Source of the DNA: JAFARZ01 sp035651595
GTDB taxonomy: Bacteria; Actinomycetota; Actinomycetes; Streptosporangiales; Streptosporangiaceae
DNA length: 64,000 nucleotides
Direction: 5' to 3'
Assembly: GCA_035651595.1 (NCBI GenBank)
Contig: DASRFJ010000266.1
Span: forward strand, 8,348 to 72,347
Made by a program: the position numbers and the translations under genes. The notes beneath the pieces were generated by a model. That model saw only the letters and a list, made by a program, of their open reading frames with translations, ran no database searches and had not been told where the DNA came from. Every line of letters starts with the position of its first letter. Positions within the stretch are counted from its first letter, which is position 1. Shown one piece after another: positions 42,228 to 51,755 of this stretch.

Positions 42228-45200
42228 GTGTTCGGCCGGATCGCGATCGTCAACCGCGCAGAGGCCGCGATGCGGCTCATCCACGCCGTCGGTGAGCTGA
42301 ACGCGGCGGGCGGACGGCGGATCGAAACGGTGGCGCTCTACACCGACGCCGATGCCCGGGCCACGTTCGTGCGGGACGCGGATCTGAGCTACTGCCTTGG
42401 CCCCGCCGCGGCGCGCCCCTACCTGGACCTGGCCGTCCTGGAGCGCGCGCTGGCCGCGACCGGCGCGGACGCCGCGTGGGTGGGCTGGGGCTTCGTCGCC
42501 GAGGATCCGGCGTTCGCCGAGTTGTGCCGCACGCTCGGGATAACGTTCATCGGGCCCGGCCCGGAAGCGATGCGCGCACTGGGCGACAAGATCGGCGCCA
42601 AGCTGCTCGCCGAGCGGGCGGGCGTTCCGGTCGCGCCGTGGAGCCGGGGTCCGGTGGCGGATCTCGACGCGGCGCTGCGCGTGGCGGAGAGGATCGGCTA
42701 CCCGCTGATGCTCAAGGCGACCGCGGGTGGCGGCGGCCGCGGGATCCGGATCGTCACCAGTCCCGCCGAGCTCACCGACGCCTACGAGCGCACCAGCCGG
42801 GAAGCCGAGCGGGCCTTTGGCAGCGGTGTGCTGTTCCTGGAGCGCCTGGTGACCGAGGCACGGCACGTCGAGGTTCAAGTGATCGCCGACGGCCAGGGCA
42901 CGGTTTGGGCGCTGGGGGTGCGGGACTGCTCCGTCCAGCGCCGCAACCAGAAGATCATCGAGGAGTCGTCCTCGCCGGTGCTGCCCGCCGGGCAAGCCGA
43001 GGAGCTGAAGGCGGCGGCGGAGCGGCTCGTGGCCGCCGCCGGCTACCGGGGCGCCGCCACGGTGGAGTTCTTGTACCGCCCGGCGGATCGCGTGCTCGCG
43101 TTCCTCGAGGTGAACACCCGGCTCCAGGTCGAGCACCCGGTCACCGAGATCACCACCGGCACGGATCTCGTCAAGGCCATGTTGCATGTGGCCGCGGGCG
43201 GCAAGCTGACTGGACCGCGGCCGTCCGAGCGCGGCCACGCCATCGAGGCCAGGCTCAACGCCGAGGATCCCGACCGGGACTTCGCGCCCGCCCCGGGCCG
43301 CATCGCGCTGCTCGGCCTGCCCGCGGGTCCCGGCGTCCGGGTGGACACCGGCGTCCGCGACGGTGACTCGATCCCCGCCGACTTCGACTCGATGATCGCC
43401 AAGGTCATCGGCTACGGCCGGGACCGGGCCGAGGCGCTGTCCCGGCTGCGCCGCGCGCTACGGGAGACCACCGTCCTGATCGACGGCGGCACCACCAGCA
43501 AGAGCTTCCTCCTCGACGTGCTCGACCAGCCCGAGGTGCTTGACGGCAGCGCGGACACCGGCTGGATCGACCGGGCGCGGGCCGAGGGCCGGCTGGTGTC
43601 ACGGCGGCACTCCGGTGTCGCCCTGGCGGTCGCGGCGATCGAGGCCTACCAGGACCGCAAGCAGGTCGAACTGCGGCGGCTGCTGTCCACCGCGCACGGC
43701 GGGCGGCCTCAGACACGGCACGAGAGCGGCCGTCCGATCGACCTCACGCTGCGCGGCAAGGGCTACCGGCTCACCGTCGCGGAAACCGCCGTCGGCCGCT
43801 ACCGCGTCGGTTTCCTGACGCCGGAGCCTGACGGCGTGCGGACCGTCGACGCGGTCGTGGATCGCTTCGGCGAGCACGCCGGGCAGATCGACCTCAACGG
43901 CCGGCGTTTCCGGCTGGTCACCGGCACACACGGGCCGATCCACCAGGTCGAGATCGACGGCGTCACCCACCGGATCAGCCGCGACGAGGGCGGGGTGGTC
44001 CGGTCACCCGCCCCGGCGCTGGTGGTAGCCACACCGCTGATGGCCGGGGACGAGGTCGCGGCGGGGGCGCCGATGCTGGTCCTGGAGAGCATGAAGATGG
44101 AGACCGTCCTGCCCGCGCCGTTCCGTGCGGTGCTCAAACAGACGCTGGTCCACGTCGGCAGCCAGGTCGAGGCGGGCGCGCCGCTGCTGCGCCTTGAGCC
44201 GCTCGACGGCGCGGGTGCTGGCGCTGCCGTGCCGGGGAGCGGCCACATCGAGCTGGAACTGCCCGCCGCGCCGTCCGGGCTGTGCGCCGCGGACCGGGTG
44301 CGGCGCGGCATGGCGGACCTGCGCGGCAGGGTGCTCGGTTTCGACGTCGACCCGTGCGACGACGGCGGCACGCTGGCCGGCTACCTCACGGCGCGCGCCG
44401 AGCTGTCCGAACGGCCGCTGGCGGCCGAGACCGGACTGCTGGAGATCTTCGCCGACCTGTCCGAGCTCACCTGGGGAATGCCAGACGGCGAGGAGACCAC
44501 GGCCGGCACCCGGCTGCACAGCCCTCGGGAACACTTCCACAGCTACCTCCAGTGCCTCGATGACGAGCGGGCCGGCCTGCCGCGCACGTTCCGAGGTCGC
44601 CTGGTCCGGGTGCTGAGCCACTACGGTCTCGACGGGCTGGACCGGACACCCGAACTGGAGGAGGCGGTCTTCCGGATCTTCCTCAGCCAGCAGCGCTCCG
44701 GTCCCGGCGTCACGGTTGTCACCGCCTTGTTGCGACGGTGGCTCACCGAGGCGCCACCGCCGGACACGCTGCGGCAGAGCGTTGTCCAGACGCTGGAACA
44801 CCTGATCCGCGCCACGCAGCTGCGCTTCCCGGCGGTCGGCGACCTCGCGCGCAGCCTGGTATTCCGCTGGTTCGCCCAGCCGCTGCTGCGGCGCACCCGC
44901 GGCAAGGTCTACACCCGGGTGCGCCGCCACCTGCGGTACCTCGACCAGCATCCGGACGCGGCCAGCCGCGACGAGCGGATCGCGGACATCGTCGCCAGCC
45001 CCGAGCCGATCGTGCGGCTGCTGGGTCAGCGCATCGGCCGTCCCGGCACCGGCGCGCTGCTTGAGGCGGTCTGCCGCCGCTACTACGCCGAACACGCGCT
45101 GTCCGAGGTGCGCTGCGAGCCGAGCGGGATAAGGCCGTTCGTCACCGCTGTTTATGAAATGGATGGGGAACCACGGCGGCTGCTGGCGATGGTCGCCGGC

Positions 45201-47672
45201 TTCGGTGAGCTGGCCGAGACGGCGGTCGAGGCGGATTCGGCCGTCGACATCTACCTCACCTGGCCTGGCCGGCCCGCCGACGCCGACGAGATGGCCGCCA
45301 AGCTACGGGAGGTGCTGCCCAGCGGGCCGCGCCGGATCACGGTGACGGTCGTCGGGCGCAGCGTGGCGGCGGCACACCACCACTTCACGTTCCGGAACTC
45401 CCCGGCCGGCCTGACCGAGGAACGGCTGATCCGCGGCATGCATCCGCTCACCGCGCAGCGGCTGCGGCTGGGGCGCCTGACGAACTTCGAGCTCACCCGG
45501 CTGCCGTCCGCGTACGACGACGTCCAGCTGCTGCGCTGTGTCGCGCCGAACAACCCCTCCGACGAGCGGCTGGTCGCCGTGGCGCAGGTCGGCGACCTGA
45601 CGTCGCTGCGCGACGACGAAGGCCGCATCCTCGAATTGCCCACGCTGGAGGGCGCTCTCGGCGCGTGCATGGACGCGATCCGCGAGGTGCGGGAGCAGCG
45701 GCCAGCGAACAAGGGCCTGGACACCAACCGGATCTTCCTCTACGTGTGGCCGCCGAGTGACCTGACGCCGGAGGAACTGACCGCGGTCGTCCAGCGCGTG
45801 GTGCCGGCGACCGGCGGCGCGGGAGTGGCGGAGATCTTGTTCCTCGGCCGCGGCCGGGACCGGGAGACCGGCGAGCTGCACCGCGCGGCCGTACAGGTTT
45901 CCTATGACGTCGCGGCCGGCGTCTGGCGGGCCGCCGCCGACCCGCCGGCCGACCTGATCGCGCCGCTGGACGACTACGGCCAGAAGGTGCTGCGGGCGCG
46001 GCGCCGCGGCACCGTCTACCCCTACGAGCTGACCGGCATGATCGCGGGGCCGGGCGGATCGTTCACCGAGTACGACCTCGACGATGCGGGGGCGCTGGCC
46101 CCGGTCAGCCGGCCGAAGGGACTCAACAAGGCCAGCATCGTGGCCGGGGTGGCGGTCACGCCTGCCGAGCGGTACCCGGAGGGCATGACCAGGGTGGTGC
46201 TGCTCGGCGATCCGGTCAAGGCGCTCGGCGCGCTGTCCGAACCGGAGTGTGCCCGGGTGATCGCGGCGCTGGACCTGGCGCAGCGGCTGCGGGTACCCGT
46301 CGAGTGGTACGCGTTGTCGGCGGGCGCGCGCGTCGCGATGGATTCGGGCACCGAGAACATGGACTGGACGGCGGCGGCGCTGCGCCGCATCGTCCGGTTC
46401 ACCCAGGCCGGCGGCGAGATCAACGTCGTGGTAACCGGGGTCAACGTCGGTGCCCAGTCCTACTGGAACGCCGAGGCCACGATGCTCATGCATACCAAGG
46501 GCATCCTGGTGATGACGCCGGACTCGGCGATGGTGCTGACCGGCAAGCGATCGCTCGACTTCGCCGGCGGCGTGTCGGCCGAAGACAACTTCGGCATCGG
46601 CGGATACGACCGGGTGATGGGCCCGAACGGCCAGGCGCAGTACTGGGCGCCCGACCTGCGATCCGCGCACGACGTGCTGCTGTCGTACTACGACCACAGT
46701 TACGTGCTGCCCGGCGAGGACGGCCCGCGCAGGGCCGTCACGACCGACCCCGTCGACCGGGACATCTCCGGTTATCCGCATGTTCTTGACGGGAGCGAGT
46801 TCACCACGGTCGGCGACATCTTCTGCTGCGAGATCAATCCGGATCGCAAGAAGCCGTTCGACATCCGGACGGTGATGCGCGCGGTGGCCGACCAGGACCA
46901 CCCCGTGCTGGAACGCTGGGCCGGGCTGGCCGACGCGGAGACCGCCGTGGTGCAGGACGCGCACCTGGGCGGGCTGCCGGTATGCCTGCTCGGCATCGAG
47001 TCGCGGCCGGTGCCGCGGCACGGGTTCCCGCCCGCCGACGGCCCGGACTCCTATACCGCGGGCACGCTGTTCCCGATGTCCTCGAAGAAGGTCGCGCGGG
47101 CCATCAACGCGGCGAGCGGGAACCGGCCGCTGGTGGTGCTGGCGAACCTGTCCGGCTTCGACGGGTCACCGGAGTCGATGCGTAAGCTCCAGCTCGAGTA
47201 CGGCGCCGAGATCGGCCGGGCGATCGTCAACTTCCGCGGTCCCATCGTGTTCTGCGTGATCTCGCGTTATCACGGCGGCGCGTTCGTGGTGTTCTCGAAG
47301 ATGCTCAACCCGAACATGACCGTGCTCGCCGTGGACGGCTCGTACGCCTCGGTGCTCGGCGGCACGCCGGCCGCGGCGGTGGTATTCGCCGCCGACGTGG
47401 ATGCGCGCACCGCTCGGGACCCGCGGGTGACGGAGCTGGAGGCCCGCATCGCGGCGGCTGGCGGTATGCGGCCAGCCGGGCTCGTGACCCGGCTGGCCGA
47501 GGTGCGGGCGTCGGTGCGTGCGGAGAAGCTAGGAGAGGTCGCGGCCGAATACGACAGCGTGCATTCGATTCAGCGCGCTCAGCGGGTGGGCTCGGTGGAC
47601 GCGATCATCGCGCCCGGCGAGTTGCGGCCGCGGATCATCGCCGCGACCGAACGTGGCCTGGCTCGCGGCTAG
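42228..47672 (+). CDS. Single-chain acyl-CoA carboxylase (BC-BCCP-CT)
   Basis: At 1,814 residues this has all carboxylase parts in one chain. Biotin carboxylase is residues ~1-450 (MLKATAGGGGRGIRIV glycine loop, EVQVIADGQGTVWALGVRDCSVQRRNQKIIEE, FLEVNTRLQVEHPVTE). The biotin domain has LVLESMKMETVLPAP with biotinylated Lys at ~623. A central helical region spans ~700-1250, and the carboxyltransferase is C-terminal (VANLSGFDGSPESMRKLQLEYGAEIGRAIVNF, FSKMLNPNMTVLAVDGSYASVLGG). The layout is like eukaryotic ACC rather than the usual split actinomycete AccA/PccB. It converts an acyl-CoA to a malonyl-type extender. Its 3' end overlaps SARP1 by 38 bp. Confidence 0.85.
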   Translation: MFGRIAIVNRAEAAMRLIHAVGELNAAGGRRIETVALYTDADARATFVRDADLSYCLGPAAARPYLDLAVLERALAATGADAAWVGWGFVAEDPAFAELCRTLGITFIGPGPEAMRALGDKIGAKLLAERAGVPVAPWSRGPVADLDAALRVAERIGYPLMLKATAGGGGRGIRIVTSPAELTDAYERTSREAERAFGSGVLFLERLVTEARHVEVQVIADGQGTVWALGVRDCSVQRRNQKIIEESSSPVLPAGQAEELKAAAERLVAAAGYRGAATVEFLYRPADRVLAFLEVNTRLQVEHPVTEITTGTDLVKAMLHVAAGGKLTGPRPSERGHAIEARLNAEDPDRDFAPAPGRIALLGLPAGPGVRVDTGVRDGDSIPADFDSMIAKVIGYGRDRAEALSRLRRALRETTVLIDGGTTSKSFLLDVLDQPEVLDGSADTGWIDRARAEGRLVSRRHSGVALAVAAIEAYQDRKQVELRRLLSTAHGGRPQTRHESGRPIDLTLRGKGYRLTVAETAVGRYRVGFLTPEPDGVRTVDAVVDRFGEHAGQIDLNGRRFRLVTGTHGPIHQVEIDGVTHRISRDEGGVVRSPAPALVVATPLMAGDEVAAGAPMLVLESMKMETVLPAPFRAVLKQTLVHVGSQVEAGAPLLRLEPLDGAGAGAAVPGSGHIELELPAAPSGLCAADRVRRGMADLRGRVLGFDVDPCDDGGTLAGYLTARAELSERPLAAETGLLEIFADLSELTWGMPDGEETTAGTRLHSPREHFHSYLQCLDDERAGLPRTFRGRLVRVLSHYGLDGLDRTPELEEAVFRIFLSQQRSGPGVTVVTALLRRWLTEAPPPDTLRQSVVQTLEHLIRATQLRFPAVGDLARSLVFRWFAQPLLRRTRGKVYTRVRRHLRYLDQHPDAASRDERIADIVASPEPIVRLLGQRIGRPGTGALLEAVCRRYYAEHALSEVRCEPSGIRPFVTAVYEMDGEPRRLLAMVAGFGELAETAVEADSAVDIYLTWPGRPADADEMAAKLREVLPSGPRRITVTVVGRSVAAAHHHFTFRNSPAGLTEERLIRGMHPLTAQRLRLGRLTNFELTRLPSAYDDVQLLRCVAPNNPSDERLVAVAQVGDLTSLRDDEGRILELPTLEGALGACMDAIREVREQRPANKGLDTNRIFLYVWPPSDLTPEELTAVVQRVVPATGGAGVAEILFLGRGRDRETGELHRAAVQVSYDVAAGVWRAAADPPADLIAPLDDYGQKVLRARRRGTVYPYELTGMIAGPGGSFTEYDLDDAGALAPVSRPKGLNKASIVAGVAVTPAERYPEGMTRVVLLGDPVKALGALSEPECARVIAALDLAQRLRVPVEWYALSAGARVAMDSGTENMDWTAAALRRIVRFTQAGGEINVVVTGVNVGAQSYWNAEATMLMHTKGILVMTPDSAMVLTGKRSLDFAGGVSAEDNFGIGGYDRVMGPNGQAQYWAPDLRSAHDVLLSYYDHSYVLPGEDGPRRAVTTDPVDRDISGYPHVLDGSEFTTVGDIFCCEINPDRKKPFDIRTVMRAVADQDHPVLERWAGLADAETAVVQDAHLGGLPVCLLGIESRPVPRHGFPPADGPDSYTAGTLFPMSSKKVARAINAASGNRPLVVLANLSGFDGSPESMRKLQLEYGAEIGRAIVNFRGPIVFCVISRYHGGAFVVFSKMLNPNMTVLAVDGSYASVLGGTPAAAVVFAADVDARTARDPRVTELEARIAAAGGMRPAGLVTRLAEVRASVRAEKLGEVAAEYDSVHSIQRAQRVGSVDAIIAPGELRPRIIAATERGLARG

Positions 47673-48759
47673 CGGCCGCGGGCAGCGGTGGGTGCCAGTC
47701 CAGTGCCGGGGCCTGGTTCAGGATTTCCTTCTCCAGGCGCTGGAGCACCGGCCGGGGGTCGATGCCCAGCTCAAGCGCCAGCCGCTGCTGATTGGTCCGC
47801 AACGCCGCTAGCGCGTCGGCCTGCCGCCCGGACCGGTACAGCGCGAGGCTCAGCAGCTCATAACCGTATTCGCGCAGCGGATGAGTCTGCGTGAACGCCT
47901 CGAGTTCGGCCGCCGCCAGCTCGTGGGCGCCCACCGCGAGCAGCGCCGCGCACCGCCCCTCGATGGCCGACAGCCGCAGTTCCTCCAGGCGTGCGACCTC
48001 CGGCGCCACATACGTGGCGTCGGCGACCTCCGTGTAAGCCTGCCCTCGCCACAACGCCAAGCCCACCTCGAACGCGATCAGCGCTCGCTGCGGATCACCC
48101 CTGTCCAGGGCTTGCCATCCCGCCGCGGCGCGCTCGCCGAACCGGCTGGCATCGACCACGGCGACGCGGCTGTCGAGCAGATAGCCCTTACCCCGCGTGC
48201 ACAGCACCCTGGCCGGCGTCCGTGGCGCCCGATCGGGTTCCAGCACCCTGCGGAGGTTTGCCACGTACGCCTGGAGCGAGGTGATCGCCGAGGGCGGGGG
48301 CCGTCCGGTCCACAGCTCCTCCACGATCAGGTCCACCGGAACCGGCTGACCAGCGCGGCTGACCAGCAGCGCAAGCATCGCACGCTGCTTGGGCGCACCC
48401 AGGTCGACCACCTGCCCGTCGACCGTCGCCTCTATCGGGCCTAGCACCCGGAACTCCGCCATCGGCTGCACCGCCGGGACCCGCGGCGGTCGCGCCCAGG
48501 CCGCCCGCGGTGCGTCCATCGGTCCGTCCATTGGTGTCTCGAGCGGCACCTGCCGCAGTGCGTCCGGGGCTGTGTCGGGCACTGTGTCGGGCACTGTGTC
48601 GCGCACTGCGTCCGGCATTGTGTCTGGCTCGCCCGCGAAGTGCACCTTCAGTATTTCGTTGACATGCCGGAGCTGACGCACTTCCCGCTCCAGCTCGGCG
48701 ATGCGCCGCGCATCCGCGGCGTCCATGACGATCGTGTCGAAATCGGAAGCATTGTTCAT
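47635..48759 (-). CDS. SARP-family activator with transposase-like leucine-zipper N-terminus
   Basis: The 374-residue protein has an OmpR-type winged helix (~100-195: FRVLGPIEATVDGQVVDLGAPKQRAMLALLV) and a BTAD domain (~200-345: VDASRFGERAAAGWQALDRGD, RSGRQADALAALRTNQQRLALELGIDP). Those two domains define Streptomyces antibiotic regulatory proteins. Unusually, residues ~13-40 (ADARRIAELEREVRQLRHVN) match the coiled coil of IS3-family transposase OrfA, followed by a DTVPDT-rich repeat linker. ATG 48759 follows GGGGAATG. Three 11-bp-spaced repeats lie about 95 bp upstream. It probably activates the terpenoid cluster and perhaps itself. Confidence 0.85.
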   Translation of the reverse strand: MNNASDFDTIVMDAADARRIAELEREVRQLRHVNEILKVHFAGEPDTMPDAVRDTVPDTVPDTAPDALRQVPLETPMDGPMDAPRAAWARPPRVPAVQPMAEFRVLGPIEATVDGQVVDLGAPKQRAMLALLVSRAGQPVPVDLIVEELWTGRPPPSAITSLQAYVANLRRVLEPDRAPRTPARVLCTRGKGYLLDSRVAVVDASRFGERAAAGWQALDRGDPQRALIAFEVGLALWRGQAYTEVADATYVAPEVARLEELRLSAIEGRCAALLAVGAHELAAAELEAFTQTHPLREYGYELLSLALYRSGRQADALAALRTNQQRLALELGIDPRPVLQRLEKEILNQAPALDWHPPLPAAASREPGHVRSRR

Positions 48760-48854
48760 TCCCCGTTACCCCTTGCATCTCGCCGCTTACGACGTGGTGT
48801 CCCCCTGAAGCGTTTCCACCGCCCCCCGCGGTATGACCGATCCTGACATTAGGG

Positions 48855-48882
48855 TATTGACAGCATGTTGAGTGGATATTGA
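48855..48882 (-). promoter_or_regulatory. Triple direct-repeat SARP-type operator
   Basis: TATTGA, TGTTGA and TATTGA begin at 48855, 48866 and 48877, exactly 11 bp apart. On the minus strand they read TCAATA/TCAACA/TCAATA towards SARP1. CAGGAT, close to an actinomycete -10, begins about 8 bases past the last repeat. Direct repeats at one-turn spacing with an overlapping -10 are the hallmark of SARP binding. Confidence 0.7.
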
Positions 48883-48902
48883 ACACCTGGTCAGGGAATT
48901 TC

Positions 48903-51719
48903 TTAGGGCGCGCCGCCCCAGCTGGCCAGTTCGCCCGCCACCGCCTCGCTACGGGGATCGCTGAGATCCTCCAGGAGCGCCAGGGACTCGCGCAGGCAGC
49001 TACGGCCCTTGCTGGTCTGGCCAAGTGCGCGGTAGGCGTGGCCGAGAGCGCGCAGCGTCCTGGCCTCGCCCTGCCGGTCGGCGGTTTCCCGCCGGATCGC
49101 CAGGGCCTTGCGCAGGTTGTCGACCGCGTTCCCGGGCCGTTCGAGGTCGAGGTACGCCGAGCCCAGCTCGTGCAATATGCAGCCGACACCGTACCTGTCG
49201 CGGGAATCGCGGCAGATTGCCAGCGCCTCGTCCAGGGTCACGATCGCCTCGTCGAAACGCCGCAGGTTCCGGTAGGTCTCGCCGAGCTGGCGCAATACGA
49301 CGCCCTGTCCCCACTCGCTGGCAAGCTTGCGGAACAGGCTCAGCGAGTGCTCGAGCTGGCCGAGCGCCGCGGTGTGGCGGCCGGTTTCCCGGTAGGCGGC
49401 GCCCAGCGCATAGTGGGTGAATGCCTCTTGCAGCGTGAAGCCGATGCGCCGCCAATGCGGCAGGGCCTGTTCCAGGCAGTCGATGGCGTCGTCGGACCTG
49501 CGGATGTCGTTGTAGGCGACACCGAGACCGGTCAGCATCCCCGCCACACCCGGTGAATTGCCGAGCACCTGCGCGGACTCCAGGCCGATCTCGTGGGTGG
49601 TGATCCACTCGGGCCACGGCTTGCGCAGGAAGAAGTAGTCGACCAAGACGCTCGGCAGCTGCGACGCGGTCAGGTGATCGCCTATCGCCGCGGCCATCCT
49701 GGTGGCCGGCACCAGGTTCACCCGCTCACGTTCACACCAGTCCAGGGCTTGGGAGAAGCTGGCGAACTCCGCCGGGTGGCAGTCCGCGACCGGCGGACCG
49801 AGCGGCATGCGCGGACGCTGCGGCCGCAGGACGGCACCCGCCGCGTCGGCGGAGTGCAGATACCAGCTCAGCAGCCGCTGGGTCGCGGCGTGGCGGGCGG
49901 CCGCGGTGTCCTCCTCGGCAGCGCGCTCGGCCGCGTAGACCCGGATCAGGTCGTGCATCCGGTACCGGTCGGCCTCGATCTCGTCGACCAGGTGAAGCTG
50001 GCTCAAGGTCTGGGCGCGCCCGCGTGCGACCGCGACGTCGGCTCCGGCCACCGCCGCGATCGACCCGACGCTGAACTCGGTGCCCGGATGCAGGCCGAGC
50101 AACCGGAACAGGGCAGCCACCTCGGCCGTCAGCCCGCGATAGGACAAGGACAGGGAGGCGCGGATGGCCATGTGGCCGTCGTCGGTCGTCAGCACGTCGA
50201 GGCGCCCGTGCTCGCAGGCAAGCCGTTCGGCGAGCTCGGATAGCTTGAGGTGCGGGTGCGCCGCGAGATGCTCACCGCAGATGCGCAATGCCAGCGGCAG
50301 CAGGCCGCATAGGCGTGCGATGTCGGCGGCCGCCGCGCTCTCCCTGGCCACCCGCTCCGGGCCGGCGACACGTGCGAGCAGCGTCATGGCCTGGGCAGGC
50401 TCCAGCATGCCGAGGGTAAGCAGCCGGGCTCCGTGGCCAGCCCCCAAGGCGCTGAGCCGGTTCCTGCTTGTGACGATGACCGCGCAGGCCCCGGTTCCCG
50501 GCAGCAGCGGACTGACTTGCTCGGCGGTGGCGGCGTTGTCCAGGATGACGAGGATCCGCTGGCCGGCCAGCACACTACGGTAGAGGCCGGCCTGGGAATC
50601 CAGATCGCTCGGGATCTGCCGTGGGTCCACGCCGAGCGCGCGGAGGAAGCCGATCAGTGCTTCTCCCGGTGCGAGCGGTGGATCGGTCGGGTCGAAGCCC
50701 CGGAGGTTGACATAGAGCTGCCCGTCCGGGAAGCGGTCCGCGATCTGGTGTGCGAAACGGATGGCAAGCGCGGTCTTGCCGACCCCGGCGGCACCATCGA
50801 GGGCCGAGATCACCATCGCCGGGCTCCACGCCGGACGCTGCCCGCCGAGCTCGCCCAAGCTGCCCGCGAAGCGCTGGAGGGTGTCCAGTTCGGCCTGCCG
50901 TCCGGTGAAGTTCGATACGGCGTGCGGGAGCTGTCGTGGAATCACCCGGCTCGGTCGTGCGGCGCGGCGATCCGCGAGGTCGAGGTCGGGATCATGGCGC
51001 AGTATCTGCTCGTGCACCCGGCGCAGTTCTACCGCCGGGTCGGCGCCTAGTTCCGCGGCGAGCCGCCGGCGGATCCGCTCGAACCTGTCCAGTGCCTCAG
51101 CCGAACGGCCCGATCGGTGCAGCGCGATCATCTGCTGTCGTGCCAGCGACTCGTTCAGCGGCCACGTGGCCGTTTCCTCGGCCAGGTCCGCGAGCAATTC
51201 CCGAGCCCGCCCCTGCCGCAGCGCCACGTCATTGCGCTCGATGAGCGCGGCTATGCGCTCGTTTTCCAGCGTGCGGCGGACGGCGTCCAGCCACGGGCTC
51301 GACAGGCCGCAGAACGGCGAGCCACGCCACAGGCGCAGCGCTTCGTCGAGCGTCTCGCCGCGCCGGTCATCGTCGGGCGCTGCCCGGGCGGCGACCACCA
51401 GACGGCGGAAGCGGTGCAGGTCCACAGCGTCCTCGGGGACCGACATCCGGTAACCCGCCGCGGTCCTGGCCAGCAGCACGCCCTGTTCGGAAGATTCGCT
51501 GAGGGCTGCCCGGAGCCGGGTCAGGTAGCCGGACAGCACGTTGCGCACCGACCGGGGCGGCTCGTCACCCCATACGCGTTCGATGAGCCGGTCGGCCGGC
51601 ACGCTCTGGTTGGCTTCTATCAAAAGGACGGCCAGCACACAGCGCTGCCGCGCGTGCCCGATCTCCACACAGCGGCCCCCCGTACGGGCCTCGACAGGAC
51701 CCAGAAGCGCGAATTCCAT
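48903..51719 (-). CDS. AfsR-type large SARP regulator (SARP-NB-ARC-TPR)
   Basis: This 938-residue protein has a winged helix (~1-95: FALLGPVEARTGGRCVEIGHARQRCVLAVLLIEANQ), BTAD (~97-240), NB-ARC ATPase (~285-540: Walker A LDGAAGVGKTALAIRFAHQ, ILVILDNA, GLLPLALRICGEHL) and TPRs (~640-930: GVAYNDIRRSDDAIDCLEQALPHWRRIG and similar). This is the AfsR architecture. It is the last gene of the operon prenyltransferase-GGPP synthase-cyclase-SARP2, 36 bp after the cyclase, so it is made together with the enzymes. ATG 51719 follows GGGGGGAATG. Confidence 0.9.
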   Translation of the reverse strand: MEFALLGPVEARTGGRCVEIGHARQRCVLAVLLIEANQSVPADRLIERVWGDEPPRSVRNVLSGYLTRLRAALSESSEQGVLLARTAAGYRMSVPEDAVDLHRFRRLVVAARAAPDDDRRGETLDEALRLWRGSPFCGLSSPWLDAVRRTLENERIAALIERNDVALRQGRARELLADLAEETATWPLNESLARQQMIALHRSGRSAEALDRFERIRRRLAAELGADPAVELRRVHEQILRHDPDLDLADRRAARPSRVIPRQLPHAVSNFTGRQAELDTLQRFAGSLGELGGQRPAWSPAMVISALDGAAGVGKTALAIRFAHQIADRFPDGQLYVNLRGFDPTDPPLAPGEALIGFLRALGVDPRQIPSDLDSQAGLYRSVLAGQRILVILDNAATAEQVSPLLPGTGACAVIVTSRNRLSALGAGHGARLLTLGMLEPAQAMTLLARVAGPERVARESAAAADIARLCGLLPLALRICGEHLAAHPHLKLSELAERLACEHGRLDVLTTDDGHMAIRASLSLSYRGLTAEVAALFRLLGLHPGTEFSVGSIAAVAGADVAVARGRAQTLSQLHLVDEIEADRYRMHDLIRVYAAERAAEEDTAAARHAATQRLLSWYLHSADAAGAVLRPQRPRMPLGPPVADCHPAEFASFSQALDWCERERVNLVPATRMAAAIGDHLTASQLPSVLVDYFFLRKPWPEWITTHEIGLESAQVLGNSPGVAGMLTGLGVAYNDIRRSDDAIDCLEQALPHWRRIGFTLQEAFTHYALGAAYRETGRHTAALGQLEHSLSLFRKLASEWGQGVVLRQLGETYRNLRRFDEAIVTLDEALAICRDSRDRYGVGCILHELGSAYLDLERPGNAVDNLRKALAIRRETADRQGEARTLRALGHAYRALGQTSKGRSCLRESLALLEDLSDPRSEAVAGELASWGGAP

Positions 51720-51755
51720 TCCCCCCGGCCTAGCTTGTGATGTCGGCTTGCCGCA

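Noticed and set aside
41133..43238. 701-codon frame antisense to the acyl-CoA ligase and carboxylase
   Set aside because: A by-product of high third-position GC. The sense-strand genes have full conserved motifs and this frame has none.
45303..47021. 572-codon frame antisense to the carboxyltransferase domain
   Set aside because: Composition typical of an antisense shadow (His/Arg/Gly-rich) and the opposite strand encodes a well-conserved domain.
47722..48759. Intact IS3 insertion sequence at SARP1
   Set aside because: Only the OrfA-like coiled coil is present. There is no HTH, OrfB DDE domain or terminal inverted repeat.
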